Shown piece after piece: positions 53,287 through 62,188 of a DNA stretch of 64,000 nucleotides. Under the pieces are notes generated by a model. The model saw only the letters and a list, made by a program, of their open reading frames with translations. It was not told where the DNA came from and searched no databases. The translations under genes and the position numbers were made by a program. Each line of letters begins with the position of its first letter. The stretch's first letter is position 1. The DNA lies in assembly GCA_016713225.1 (NCBI GenBank), contig JADJPO010000011.1, positions 496,001 to 560,000 of the forward strand, given 5' to 3'. The stretch comes from Kineosporiaceae bacterium. Its GTDB lineage: Bacteria > Actinomycetota > Actinomycetes > Actinomycetales > Kineosporiaceae.

Positions 53287-54258
53287 CTAGACCACGAACA
53301 TGTCTTCCTTGGACCACTGCGGCGCCGCGATCTTGGCGGCGGCCGCATGCGCCATGTAGGTCAGGTGATCGGTGCCGGTGGGCACCTCCCTGGGCACGGT
53401 GCCCGAGACCTTGGCGGTCTTGAAGATCGTGCCGGGCATGAGGTCACCGTGTGGGTATCCCGGCTCGGTGCACCCGGTGCACGGGTGGCCGGCGCGCGTC
53501 TTGGACGACTGCCGGTTCCACAGGATGCGGTTGCACGGGCTGTGGGTCATCGGGCCGCGGCACCCGAACTCGTAGAACAGGCAGCCGGTGCGGGTGCCCT
53601 GACCGAAGTCGATCGTCGACTGCTTGTACTCGAAGAACTGCACCCGGGTGCACCCGGTCTGGGTGAACGAGGTGAAGAAGGTCTTGGGTCGCTGCAGATC
53701 GTCCAGGGCGATGTCGGCGGTACGGCCGGCAGCCAGGGCCACCACCACCTGGGTGATCCAGTCCGGGTGGGCCGGGCAGCCGGGGATGTTCACCACGGGA
53801 AGGCCCATCGCCGAGACGAAGTCCTTGCCCAGGAACCCGCCGCGATCGCCCTTGAGGTACTGCAGGCCGACGGCGTCGGTCGGGTTGGGCGGGGTCGCCG
53901 GGATGCCGCCCCAGGCCGAGCAGTCGCCCACCGCGACCACGACGCCGGCCTTGGGCGCGATCTCGGCCACCCAGTCCTTCATGGGGCGCTCGGCGAACAT
54001 GTCGTAGCGTCCGGACCCGTTCGGGCCCATGAGCACCGAGCCCTCGTAGACGAAGATGTCGACCTGACGCTCGCCGGAGGCGCACTCGCGCAGGATCTGT
54101 TGCACCTGATCGCCCAGCTCCATCCCGAGGGAGGGGTGCCAGATCACGTCGATCCCGAAGTCGGTCACGAGGTCGACCGCGGTCGGTTCCTCGGCGTTCA
54201 GGAACGACATCGTATTGCCGCTGCAGGCGCCGCCCTCGAGCCAGAGCAGTGTGGCCAT
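53287..54258 (-). CDS. hhyS: group 1h [NiFe] hydrogenase small subunit
   Basis: A 323-residue iron-sulfur subunit without Tat signal or membrane anchor, so the enzyme is cytosolic or peripherally bound. The proximal-cluster motif reads LEGGACSGNT: Cys12 is present but the usual second Cys at 15 is Asn, with Cys113 and Cys161 further on. That matches the three-Cys one-Asp proximal cluster described for the Ralstonia actinobacterial-type hydrogenase; Asp29 or Asp33 would be the fourth ligand. Cys203, 226, 233, 242, 260 and 263 are available for medial and distal clusters. GGAGG lies 7 bases before the ATG. First structural gene, 46 bases before the large subunit. Confidence 0.95.
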   Translation of the reverse strand: MATLLWLEGGACSGNTMSFLNAEEPTAVDLVTDFGIDVIWHPSLGMELGDQVQQILRECASGERQVDIFVYEGSVLMGPNGSGRYDMFAERPMKDWVAEIAPKAGVVVAVGDCSAWGGIPATPPNPTDAVGLQYLKGDRGGFLGKDFVSAMGLPVVNIPGCPAHPDWITQVVVALAAGRTADIALDDLQRPKTFFTSFTQTGCTRVQFFEYKQSTIDFGQGTRTGCLFYEFGCRGPMTHSPCNRILWNRQSSKTRAGHPCTGCTEPGYPHGDLMPGTIFKTAKVSGTVPREVPTGTDHLTYMAHAAAAKIAAPQWSKEDMFVV

Positions 54259-54289
54259 CAGGTCCTCCGGGTGTGGACTGGTGCGGTGG

Positions 54290-54973
54290 TCAGGGGTTGG
54301 GCAGTTCGTCGGACGGTTCGGACAGGTCGAGCAGGTGGGCGAGGAGCTCCTCGACGCCCTGGCCGGTACGAGCGCTGGTTCGCAGCACCGGCAGATCGGG
54401 GTTCACGTCGCGAACGGCCTCGCTGAAGACCGTCTCGTCGAAGCCACAGGGCTCGATCAGGTCGATCTTGGTGAGCACGGCGAGGTCGGCCCACCGGTAG
54501 GCCGTGGGGTACTTCACCGGCTTGTCCTCGCCCTCGGTGACACTCGCGAGCACGATGCGGGCCGACTCACCCAGGTCATAGGAGGCGGGGCAGACCAGGT
54601 TGCCGACGTTCTCGATCAGCACCAGCCGGGTGCCCTCGGGCAACCACCCCGCGAGGTGATCGCGCACCAGGTCGGCCTCGAGGTGACACAGGCCGTCGGT
54701 GACCACCTGACGCACCGGAGCGCCCGAGCGGGCCAGCCGCTTGGCGTCGTTCTCGGTGGCCAGGTCGCCGGTCAGCGCCGCCACCGGGATGCCCCGCTCG
54801 ACACAGCGGGTGAGCAACAACTCGAGCAGCGCGGTCTTACCGCTACCCGGGCTCGACAGCAGATTCACCGCCACGGCGCCGGCCGCGGCCAGATCCGCCC
54901 GCAGCGCCCCCGCCAGGTCGTCGTTCTTCGCCAGGACGGCGGTGCGCAGGTCGATCAGGCTCGTGCCGGCCAT
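54290..54973 (-). CDS. hypB: hydrogenase nickel incorporation GTPase HypB
   Basis: A 227-residue SIMIBI-class GTPase. P-loop NLLSSPGSGKTALLEL, switch and metal-site region CHLEADLV, IENVGNLVCPASYDLGES (the conserved metal-binding Cys) and VLTKIDLIEPCGFD (base specificity) are all present. The His-rich N-terminal nickel-storage segment found in some HypB proteins is absent. Works with HypA to insert nickel. Its ATG overlaps the last base of the hypA stop (TGATG arrangement). Confidence 0.96.
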   Translation of the reverse strand: MAGTSLIDLRTAVLAKNDDLAGALRADLAAAGAVAVNLLSSPGSGKTALLELLLTRCVERGIPVAALTGDLATENDAKRLARSGAPVRQVVTDGLCHLEADLVRDHLAGWLPEGTRLVLIENVGNLVCPASYDLGESARIVLASVTEGEDKPVKYPTAYRWADLAVLTKIDLIEPCGFDETVFSEAVRDVNPDLPVLRTSARTGQGVEELLAHLLDLSEPSDELPNP

Positions 54974-55365
54974 CAGGCGGTCACCGCCAGCGCGTCGTCC
55001 GAATCGATGTCCTCGACGTCGTCGACCTCGATGGTGGCGATCTCGAGTTCCCGGCCACCGATCACGTCCACCTCACGCCCGGTGCACCCGGGGCAGCGCA
55101 CCGGGAGCGGCTCGGGCAGGTCGGCCTCGACCCCGCAGGCGCGGCACGACGTCCGGACCGGCACCGGCTCGACGTCCAGCCGGGCCCCGGCGAGTGCGGT
55201 GCCGGACGCCGCGACATCCCACGCGAAGCCCAACGCCTGCGGTACCACTCCGGACAGCACGCCGACCCGGAGCTGCACCGATCGCACGGCCCGCCCCGGG
55301 GCGCGCTCCGTCATCGCGTCCGCGACAGTGCGGACCACCGAGGCGGCGATGGACAGCTCGTGCAT
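54973..55365 (-). CDS. hypA: hydrogenase nickel metallochaperone HypA
   Basis: A 130-residue HypA. The N-terminus MHELSIAASVV has the nickel-binding His2; the zinc site is formed by SCRACG and RCPGC. The C-terminal tail (VDDVEDIDSDDALAVTA) is acidic and longer than usual (113-120 residues). Start at 55365 is fixed by the invariant MHEL. It lies 10 bases downstream of the DUF1641 gene and overlaps hypB. Confidence 0.95.
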   Translation of the reverse strand: MHELSIAASVVRTVADAMTERAPGRAVRSVQLRVGVLSGVVPQALGFAWDVAASGTALAGARLDVEPVPVRTSCRACGVEADLPEPLPVRCPGCTGREVDVIGGRELEIATIEVDDVEDIDSDDALAVTA

Positions 55366-55375
55366 CGGCGGCGCG

Positions 55376-55870
55376 TCAGAGGGTCTTGCCGATGGCGCGG
55401 GCCACTTCGACCAGCATGCCCAACCCTCGGGCGACATCGGGGTCACGCAGCGCCCGGAAGGTCGCGCGCACGCCGTCCAGGCTGGTGTTCTGTGCCTCGG
55501 CGACACGCACCCCCTCGACGGCGGCGTTGGCGAAGCGCCCCAGCAGGCCGACCACCTCGCGGCTGAACATGCCCGACTCGATCAGCGCGGTGGCCGCGTC
55601 GGCGATGGCCGGCGCCTCCTCGACCAGCTTGCGGGCCGGCTCCACCAGGTACCCGGGGCCGTGACCTGCAGCGCCTCGCACCTCGTGGACCATGCCGACC
55701 ACGTTCTCGGTGATGGTGTCGCCGCGCTCCAGGAACCCGTTGGCCATCGTGGCCATCACGGCGAGCGCGCCAACGTTGTCGAGCAGGGCGTTCAACGACG
55801 CGGCGACCTCGGGGTCGTCCAGCCGTGCCCGTAGCTGGTCGACCGGGGTGCTGCTCAACACGTCGGTCAT
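55376..55870 (-). CDS. DUF1641 family protein, first gene of the hydrogenase operon
   Basis: A 164-residue DUF1641 protein, helical, with the family's ALAVMATMANGFLERGDTI and LGRFANAAVEGVRVAEA segments. DUF1641 proteins are often encoded beside formate dehydrogenases and hydrogenases and may help membrane association or electron transfer; function is unproven. GAGGAGG lies 9 bases before the ATG. Being first in the operon, it directly follows the promoter region 55871-55960. Confidence 0.8.
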   Translation of the reverse strand: MTDVLSSTPVDQLRARLDDPEVAASLNALLDNVGALAVMATMANGFLERGDTITENVVGMVHEVRGAAGHGPGYLVEPARKLVEEAPAIADAATALIESGMFSREVVGLLGRFANAAVEGVRVAEAQNTSLDGVRATFRALRDPDVARGLGMLVEVARAIGKTL

Positions 55871-55929
55871 GAGGTGGTCCTCCTCGACGGGCGGGGCTGT
55901 GTCGGGGAGGCTAGCGTGTCGAGGGCCTG

Positions 55930-55945
55930 TGTGTCTGTAGTCACA
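55930..55945 (-). promoter_or_regulatory. possible CRP/FNR-type site upstream of the hydrogenase operon
   Basis: On the minus strand TGTGACTACAGACACA matches the TGTGA-N6-TCACA consensus at nine of ten half-site positions. It lies about 60 bases before the DUF1641 start, within the only non-coding stretch (55871-55960) that can hold the operon promoter. Starvation-linked control of group 1h hydrogenases is known in actinobacteria, but binding here is inference. Confidence 0.4.
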
Positions 55946-55960
55946 ACGGCCCGTCGGGCA

Positions 55961-57016
55961 TCAACCGACCTTTAGTCCCTTGCGGCAGGCGTCGGCCACC
56001 GCGGTGTAGTCCGGGGTGGTCGCCGGGATCGAGCTCCAGAACATGGCGTAGCGACCGGGCTTGGTCTCGACCGTCACCAGGGTCATGTGTTCGCTGGTGA
56101 CCTCCAGATCGGGGTCGGCCAACGTGATGGTCGACTCGATCGTCCAGGCCGACGCCCCATCGACGGTGGTGGCCTCGTCCCGGGTGCGCTTCTCGCTGAA
56201 CGTGGCCACGGTGTACTGCGTGGCGACCAGGCACGCGGCCGCCCCCTTGGCGGCCTGCTCCACCGAGGTGATCTTCGGGTCCTGGCGCAGTTCGGCGATC
56301 ACCAGACCGGCAGCCCAGCCGGCCGTGCCGTAGTCGGCCACCTTGACCATCTGCACCGCGCCCGAGGCCACCAGGGGGAACGCGAAGTCGCTGGTCACCG
56401 GCTCGGGCCAGGGGGCGCCGGGCAGGGGGTAGGACAAGCCGCCGGCGCTGACCCGGCCGGCGGTCTGCGTCGCCGCGGTGGTGGGGGCGATGGCCTCGCA
56501 CGAGATGCCGCCGATCGTCGGGGCCGGCTTCTCGGAGGCGCCCGACCCGCCGGTCGGCGCCGCCTTGGGCGAGGCCGCCACGGACGGCACACCGGCCGGT
56601 GACTGCCCGGCGGACGGCGCGGTGTCCCTCGAGCCGAAGATCCAGGCCACGCCCACCACCAGGGCCAACAGGCCGGCCACCCCCGCGACGATCGGCCCGA
56701 TCCGCCGCTTCGGCGTCATCAGGGCGTGCGGGTCGAAGCCACCCGCCGTGGGGCCGGCCCCCTGCGTCCAGGAACTGTGCGGCGGCACCGGTGGGGACGG
56801 CGGGCCGGCGGCGTCCCCGGGGTCCAAGGGCAGGGTGGTCCCCTGCCCGGGGCTCCACGGCTGTGGCGGGGCCGGTGTCGGCTGGGGCGGTTGGGGGGTC
56901 GGTGGTTGCGAGGCGAGCGCCATGGTGGTGTGCGACGTCCAGGAGGTGCCGTCCCAATACCTCAGCTGTCCGTATCCGCCCTGTGGGTCGGGGTACCACC
57001 CCGGCGCTGCGCTCAC
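55961..57016 (-). CDS. DUF2510 domain membrane protein
   Basis: A 351-residue protein: N-terminal DUF2510 motif GWYPDPQGGYGQLRYWDGTS plus W, a Pro/Gln-rich linker (about 35-105), one transmembrane helix (about 111-131; IGPIVAGVAGLLALVVGVAW), and an extracytoplasmic domain (residues 170-351; VTSDFAFPLVASGAVQMVKV; AAWSSI-like C-terminal region ending LKVG). DUF2510 is an actinobacterial cytoplasmic motif of unknown role. GTG start at 57016; TACACT 9 bases upstream suggests a very short leader. Confidence 0.75.
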   Translation of the reverse strand: MSAAPGWYPDPQGGYGQLRYWDGTSWTSHTTMALASQPPTPQPPQPTPAPPQPWSPGQGTTLPLDPGDAAGPPSPPVPPHSSWTQGAGPTAGGFDPHALMTPKRRIGPIVAGVAGLLALVVGVAWIFGSRDTAPSAGQSPAGVPSVAASPKAAPTGGSGASEKPAPTIGGISCEAIAPTTAATQTAGRVSAGGLSYPLPGAPWPEPVTSDFAFPLVASGAVQMVKVADYGTAGWAAGLVIAELRQDPKITSVEQAAKGAAACLVATQYTVATFSEKRTRDEATTVDGASAWTIESTITLADPDLEVTSEHMTLVTVETKPGRYAMFWSSIPATTPDYTAVADACRKGLKVG

Positions 57017-57190
57017 GGGCGTCAGTGTACGAAGACCACCGGCCGGTTCGGGTGCCGACCGATCCATCCCGCGTGGTGGCCCCGCGGGGCTGCGCAGTTT
57101 CGCCGTCGACGTATCAACCAGCGCTCCGACCGCCTCTGTCCGTATGTCGCCGCTGCTCGGAGGGAGCAGCGGCAGCAGGTCCGCCCGTTC

Positions 57191-57325
57191 TTCCCCGGGG
57201 TTCTGCCGGAGGGGAGGGTGAGGCCGGGTCGCCGCCCGGCCTCGTCCAGACCAGCTCCCCGGGGAAGATGCGCACCGCCCGCGAACGCCTGCGGGGGCCG
57301 TCGAGGGTTGCTCACGGCCCCTGCA
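57191..57325. repeat. cluster of inverted repeats between divergent genes
   Basis: An outer pair CTTCCCCGGGG (57191-57201) / CCCCGGGGAAG (57258-57268) encloses a hairpin GAGGCCGGG-TCGCCG-CCCGGCCTC (57221-57244), and a further hairpin GGGGCCGT/ACGGCCCC lies at 57295-57322. All are perfect. They stand in the 393-base gap 57017-57409 between the DUF2510 gene and the CotH gene; a direct repeat of CGTCGATCCACGA (57368 and 57384) is nearer the CotH start. No gene was found in the gap. Confidence 0.75.
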
Positions 57326-57409
57326 GGAACCACACTCACAGGTGCTCAGCGTCGAGTTCTCTGCTCCCGTCGATCCACGACTGCGTCGATCCACGATCTT
57401 GGAGTTTCG

Positions 57410-58870
57410 ATGAGCCCCGCGCCCGACGATCCCCAAGGCACCTTCTTCGACCGGCCGATGTACGCCGTCGATGTGCGCAACTGGCCGACCGAGAAGATCT
57501 ACCCGCCGCAGGCGTACCAGGAGCCGGCCCTCGCCCCGCCCGGCGCCGAGCTGACCGTGGCACCGATCGCCCCGGACGACGCCCGCCCGCTGCCGCCGCT
57601 CGACCCCGCATCCTCGCTCTTGCGTACCGGCGATTTCTCACTGCGCAACAGCGGTAACCGAACCCTGAACGCACCCAAGCGGTCGTGGAAGGCCGAGCTC
57701 GATCAAGGCCCCGGCCCGGAGGGCGAGATCGCCGGCATGACGTGCCTGAACATGAAGTCGATGGTCAACGACCCCTCGCAGCTGCGAGAGGCACTGGCCT
57801 GGCGGCTGTTCGCCTCGGCGGGGGTGACGGCCTCGCAACACACCTTCGCCCGGTTCGGCATCAACGGCCGCTACCTGGGCCTGTTCTCGGTGATCGAGCA
57901 GGTGGACAAGGCGATGCTGGCACGCCATGTCGAGGGCAAGGTGCGGGGCAACCTGTTCAAGGTCGGTTGCGGTGCCATCGGCTGCGGCACCCTGGAGTAC
58001 CGCGTCGGCAGCGACGGAGACGACAGCGGCCGGCAGTACCAGACGCCCCCCGAGACCGCCGGAGCAGCGGGGTCGAGCCTGGAATCCGAGGCCACCTACC
58101 GGCTGCGATCGTTCTCCAAGGCGCCCGACGCCGAGAGCTTCGACGACCTGGCCGCCCTGGTGCGCACCGTGAACGGGATCGGCCTGCCCGGTGGCGAGGA
58201 GCGGTTCGCCACCGACGCCTTCGCCGACCGGGTTCGGGCGATCTTCGACGTCCAGCCCTTCCTGCGCTGGGCGGCGGTGAACGTGCTGCTCGGCGCGTGG
58301 GACAACTACTTCGCCACGCCGGGCAACTACTACCTCTACAACACGACCCGGACGCCGGGCTCCCGCGACGTGATCGGCGAGCCGTTCTTCCGGTTCATCC
58401 CGTGGGACTACGACAACTCCTTCGGCATCGACTACTTCGGGACCCGCTGGCAGGACACCGACCTGCTGGACTGGCCCGCCAACACCGAGGCCTACCGCCG
58501 GTTCAACTCGACCTCTCCCGGCCCGGCAGGGCGCAGCCGGATCCCCCTGGTGACCAACCTGTTGCGCCACGGCGACTTCCGTCGGTACTACCTCGAGCAG
58601 GTCGAGCAACTGCTCGACACCACGCTGGCCCCGGCGAGCATCGACGCCGAGCTGGCCCGGCTCTGGCCGCGGGTGGCCACCTCCGCCTACGCCGAGTCCG
58701 ACACCCCGTACGGGGCGCCGTTCACGGGCCGGCTGTTCAGCAACGACGAGGTCTACCGCCACGTCGTCCTGCAGTGGGAGGTCGCTCGCCCGGACCGGTT
58801 CATCAACGGCATCCGCCACTACGTGCTGATGCGCCACGACCGGGCGCGAGATCAGCTGAAGACCCTCTGA
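57410..58870 (+). CDS. CotH kinase family protein
   Basis: A 486-residue protein of the CotH family (atypical protein kinases that phosphorylate spore-coat proteins in Bacillus). Visible signatures: LNMKSMVNDPSQLREALAWR, RFGINGRYLGLFSVIEQVDK, and FIPWDYDNSFGIDYFGT with the metal-binding Asp residues. No signal peptide. GGAG lies 5 bases before the ATG. First gene of a run with the following beta-propeller (20-base gap) and TIM-barrel genes. Actinobacterial CotH proteins have no assigned substrates. Confidence 0.85.
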   Translation: MSPAPDDPQGTFFDRPMYAVDVRNWPTEKIYPPQAYQEPALAPPGAELTVAPIAPDDARPLPPLDPASSLLRTGDFSLRNSGNRTLNAPKRSWKAELDQGPGPEGEIAGMTCLNMKSMVNDPSQLREALAWRLFASAGVTASQHTFARFGINGRYLGLFSVIEQVDKAMLARHVEGKVRGNLFKVGCGAIGCGTLEYRVGSDGDDSGRQYQTPPETAGAAGSSLESEATYRLRSFSKAPDAESFDDLAALVRTVNGIGLPGGEERFATDAFADRVRAIFDVQPFLRWAAVNVLLGAWDNYFATPGNYYLYNTTRTPGSRDVIGEPFFRFIPWDYDNSFGIDYFGTRWQDTDLLDWPANTEAYRRFNSTSPGPAGRSRIPLVTNLLRHGDFRRYYLEQVEQLLDTTLAPASIDAELARLWPRVATSAYAESDTPYGAPFTGRLFSNDEVYRHVVLQWEVARPDRFINGIRHYVLMRHDRARDQLKTL

Positions 58871-58890
58871 TCTCGGGCAGACTCGTCGTC

Positions 58891-59778
58891 ATGTCCGGTG
58901 CGCGCGACGTCCTCGTCCTGGTGCGCGAGGCCAAGCTGGCCGACGTGCTCGGTCGGCGGTTGATCGACCGACTCGGCACCGACCGGCTGGAGGCCAGCGG
59001 CGTCCTGACCACGGCGCAGGGGCTGTGGGTGGTCTTCGACAACATGCCTCACCTGGTGCGCGTCGACGCCGCACTGCCGGTGCCCGATCCCCAAGCCACG
59101 GTGGTGCACCACCCGAGTGAGTCGCAGGGCTTCGAGGATCTGGCGCTCGACGTCGCCACCGGCCGGTTCTTCACCGTCATCGAGGCGCAGGAGCGCTACC
59201 CCGAGGTGTGGATGGCCCGGGTCTGGGAGTTCGACGCCGACGTGCACCCGGTGCGCACCCGGTGGTTGGATCTCGACCTGCCCAGTGAGAACAAGGGCAT
59301 CGAGGGCATCAGCCATCTGCGCCGGGGTGGCGCCGAGTACCTGCTGGCCCTGACCGAGGGCAATCACGGCGCGGACGGGGCGCTCGGTCGGCGAGGCGGC
59401 GGCGGCCGGATCCACGTGTTCACCCCGCAGGACGACGAGAGCTGGCGGCACGTCGCCACCATCGACCTGCCCGCGAGCCTGGCCGCGGTCGACTACAGCG
59501 GGATCAGCGTGCACGGCAACCGGATCGCGGTGCTCTCCCAATGTTCGGGCGTGCTCTGGACGGGGTATCTGTCGCCGGACAACTGGGACATCATGGACCA
59601 GGGGAGGACCTGTCGGTTGCCCCCTGATGATCGGGGTCGCGTCGTCTACGGCACGGCCGAGGGGGTTTCATGGCTCAGCGCGAACACGGTGGTGATCGCC
59701 TCGGACCGAGCGAAACACGAACAACCGCAACGCGTTCGGGCGAAGGATCAGTCGCTGCACGTGTTCCGATTGCCGTGA
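58891..59778 (+). CDS. beta-propeller-like conserved hypothetical protein
   Basis: A 295-residue protein, not firmly recognised. Several strands with repeated patterns (LWVVFDNMPHLVRVDAAL; QGFEDLALDVATGRFFTVIE; NKGIEGISHLRRGGAEYLLA; SWRHVATIDLPASLAAVDYS) resemble SdiA-regulated or esterase-like phytase beta-propellers. EGISHL and EDLALD show the acidic residues that such proteins use to bind metal. No signal peptide. Stop overlaps the next start as GTGA; preceded by the CotH gene. Confidence 0.6.
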   Translation: MSGARDVLVLVREAKLADVLGRRLIDRLGTDRLEASGVLTTAQGLWVVFDNMPHLVRVDAALPVPDPQATVVHHPSESQGFEDLALDVATGRFFTVIEAQERYPEVWMARVWEFDADVHPVRTRWLDLDLPSENKGIEGISHLRRGGAEYLLALTEGNHGADGALGRRGGGGRIHVFTPQDDESWRHVATIDLPASLAAVDYSGISVHGNRIAVLSQCSGVLWTGYLSPDNWDIMDQGRTCRLPPDDRGRVVYGTAEGVSWLSANTVVIASDRAKHEQPQRVRAKDQSLHVFRLP

Positions 59779-60854
59779 GGAACCTGCACGGGCTGTTCCA
59801 TCGCCGCGTCCCCGGCGACGACGCCCTGCTGGAGCTGTGCCGGTTGCGCTTCGCCCAGAGTGGCCTGGCGGCCGAGATCTACGCCGACTCGCCGAGTGGG
59901 ATGGATCACGAGTTGGCGTTCGTGCCCTCGCCGGGCTCGCCGGACCGGCGCCCGCTGGTGCACCTGCCCCGCCACCTCGACCTGCTGGACGACGGCGCGG
60001 TGCGGATGGTGCGCACGATGGTGCGTCACGCCGGCGACCGGGTGGCGGGCTTCGTCGTCCATGATCGGCGCCACATGCCCGCCCGGCTGCCCGAGCTGGC
60101 CCGCGCGGGCGAGGTGCTCTCGGCCGAGCTGGCCCGGTTCGGCGACGCCTGGCTGTTCCTGGAGTACGCCGCCGGCAACCGGTTCGACGAGTTCACCACC
60201 CTGGCTCGGCGGCTGGCGAGCAGCGGCCGGGTCGGGGTGTGTGTCGACACCGGACACGTCGGCGTCCGGGCGGCGCGCTGGGCCTTCGCCGCGCGGCGTC
60301 CGGACCTGGACGTGGACCTGATCGCGCTCACCGGTACCGACGCACGCCTCCCCGACCTGCTGGACGACGTGCGCGCGGCGACGGCGCAGGCGACGGGCGC
60401 GGTGACCCGGCTGATCCGATCGGTGGCCACCGACGGCACCCGGGTTCACCTGCACCTACACGACGGGCACCCGCTGGTCGACGGCCTGGCCGATCACTTC
60501 GGGTTCCTGGGGCGGCTGGCGGTGCCGTTCGAGGTCGACGGACGCCGGTCACTCGAGCCGATGTTCGGGCCGGCGGGGCTGGCCGAGATCCTGCGCACCG
60601 TGCACCAGTCTCTCGGCGATCGCGCCTCGGCGACGCTCGAGATCCACCAGGGGTTCGGCCGGGTGGGCCTGGACGCCGAGGCGGCCGCGCTGTTCGGCCA
60701 CTGGGGCAACCTGACCAGCGCCGAGCAGACCAACGCTCATTTGGCGCTGTTGTCCGAGAACGCCGAGTTGGCGCGGGCCGTGGCGTCCTCGGCGCTCGGT
60801 GCCGCCGTGGGCTCAGGGGTGGGTGCCACGGTGAGGCGCGGCAGCAGCGGGTGA
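59775..60854 (+). CDS. TIM-barrel, sugar-isomerase-like hypothetical protein
   Basis: A 359-residue protein with features of the xylose-isomerase-like / AP-endonuclease 2 TIM-barrel superfamily: [60 protein letters not shown] and [15 protein letters not shown] give metal-binding-like Glu, Asp-x-Gly-His and His-x-His-Asp-x-His sets in the usual order. Substrate unknown. The GTG start overlaps the propeller gene stop. The last 118 bases overlap the end of the convergent membrane-protein gene. Confidence 0.6.
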   Translation: MRNLHGLFHRRVPGDDALLELCRLRFAQSGLAAEIYADSPSGMDHELAFVPSPGSPDRRPLVHLPRHLDLLDDGAVRMVRTMVRHAGDRVAGFVVHDRRHMPARLPELARAGEVLSAELARFGDAWLFLEYAAGNRFDEFTTLARRLASSGRVGVCVDTGHVGVRAARWAFAARRPDLDVDLIALTGTDARLPDLLDDVRAATAQATGAVTRLIRSVATDGTRVHLHLHDGHPLVDGLADHFGFLGRLAVPFEVDGRRSLEPMFGPAGLAEILRTVHQSLGDRASATLEIHQGFGRVGLDAEAAALFGHWGNLTSAEQTNAHLALLSENAELARAVASSALGAAVGSGVGATVRRGSSG

Positions 60855-61450
60855 ACCAACGGGCCGATGCCGATCGCGTAGAGGATCGTGCCCGGGCCGA
60901 AGTTGCCGCCCATCAACCATCCCGTGGCCACCACGGCGACCTCGATCGCCATCCGCACCCAGCGCACCGGCCACCCGGTGCGGTCGCACAGGCCGGTCAT
61001 CAGGCCGTCGCGCGGGCCGGGGCCGAGGCGCGCCCCGATGTAGGCCCCCGAGGCGACGGCATTGAGCAGCAACGCGAAGATCACATAGCCGATCCGGACG
61101 GCGAGGGGTTCCGGTTGCGGCACCCACGGCAAGACCAGATCGACCACCACGCCGATCACCAGGGCATTGCTGATCGTGCCCAGGCCTGGGCGTTGCCGCA
61201 GCGGGATCCAGAGCAGCAGCACCGCGATGCCGACCGCGACGGTCATCTGGCCGAGGGTGGTGTGCACGCCGAACCGGTCGAGCACCCGCACGATGCCCTG
61301 GTGCAGCACGTCCCACGGCATCACGCCGAGCCGGGCGCGCACGAAGAACGCCATCGACACCCCGAACAGGAACAGGCCGACGTAGAGCTGGGTCAGCCGG
61401 CGGGCGGGACGGTCGAGGGGCGGCAGGCGGTCGAGGAGGGTCAGGCGCAC
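60737..61450 (-). CDS. YczE-like membrane protein
   Basis: A 237-residue protein with about five transmembrane segments of the YczE/YitT-like family: [60 protein letters not shown] and [20 protein letters not shown] are typical. Function unknown. The 40 residues after the last membrane segment are hydrophilic and overlap the convergent TIM-barrel gene. GTG start. Confidence 0.8.
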   Translation of the reverse strand: MRLTLLDRLPPLDRPARRLTQLYVGLFLFGVSMAFFVRARLGVMPWDVLHQGIVRVLDRFGVHTTLGQMTVAVGIAVLLLWIPLRQRPGLGTISNALVIGVVVDLVLPWVPQPEPLAVRIGYVIFALLLNAVASGAYIGARLGPGPRDGLMTGLCDRTGWPVRWVRMAIEVAVVATGWLMGGNFGPGTILYAIGIGPLVHPLLPRLTVAPTPEPTAAPSAEDATARANSAFSDNSAK

Positions 61451-61540
61451 CGGCGAACTGTCGCACAGCCGGTGGCGCGGCGTCCGACGAGCGCGGCGTC
61501 CGACGAGCGTTCGAGTCCGGGGTTTGAGACGATCGACGGC

Positions 61541-62185
61541 ATGTTCGGTCTGGGACGTTCACGCATGGTCGACCGTCAGCACGCTCTGCCGGGTCGCGAC
61601 AACCGTCCGTTCCCGGTGCCGGCGACGCACGCCGTCCTCGGAACACCGCTCGAGGGGCCGTGGCCCGAGGGCACCGAGGTCGTCTACCTCGGCCTGGGGT
61701 GTTTCTGGGGGGCCGAGAAGGAGTACTGGCAGATCCCCGGGGTGGTGACCACGGCGGCCGGCTACATGGGTGGCTTCACGCCGAACCCCACCTACGAGGA
61801 GACCTGCACCGGTCAGACCGGGCACACCGAGACGGTGATGGTCGCCTTCGACCCACAACGAGTGAGCGTGCGTGACCTGCTCGCCGTGTTCTGGGAGTCG
61901 CACGACCCGACCCAGCTGAACCGTCAGGGCAACGACATCGGCACCCAGTACCGCTCGGCGTTCTACTGGACGACACCAGACCAGGCCGCGGCGTATGCCG
62001 CCACCCGCGCGGCGTTCGGGGCAACCTTGGCGAAGGCCGGGTACGGCGAGATCACCACCGACGCGCGGTCGTCGGCCGAGGCCGGGCCGTTCTACTACGC
62101 CGAGGACTATCACCAGCAGTACCTGCACAAGAACCCGGCCGGGTACTGCCCGATCCACTCGACGGGGCTGAGCTGCCAGGCGTAG
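61541..62185 (+). CDS. msrA: peptide-methionine (S)-S-oxide reductase MsrA
   Basis: A 214-residue MsrA. The active-site motif [11 protein letters not shown] has the catalytic Cys; [20 protein letters not shown] and [32 protein letters not shown] and [15 protein letters not shown] are further family marks, with a C-terminal Cys for recycling. It reduces methionine-S-sulfoxide. N-terminal extension of about 40 residues as in the E. coli enzyme. Abuts the convergent toxin gene (3 bases apart). Confidence 0.96.
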   Translation: MFGLGRSRMVDRQHALPGRDNRPFPVPATHAVLGTPLEGPWPEGTEVVYLGLGCFWGAEKEYWQIPGVVTTAAGYMGGFTPNPTYEETCTGQTGHTETVMVAFDPQRVSVRDLLAVFWESHDPTQLNRQGNDIGTQYRSAFYWTTPDQAAAYAATRAAFGATLAKAGYGEITTDARSSAEAGPFYYAEDYHQQYLHKNPAGYCPIHSTGLSCQA

Positions 62186-62188
62186 TGA

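Noticed and set aside
53227..54426. 399-codon frame antisense to the hydrogenase small subunit
   Set aside because: Covers hhyS on the other strand; the composition is that of an antisense shadow, and hhyS is certain.
60239..62185. 648-codon frame joining the TIM-barrel region to msrA
   Set aside because: Only its last 214 codons are MsrA; the upstream part is out of frame with the real TIM-barrel gene and antisense to the YczE-like gene.
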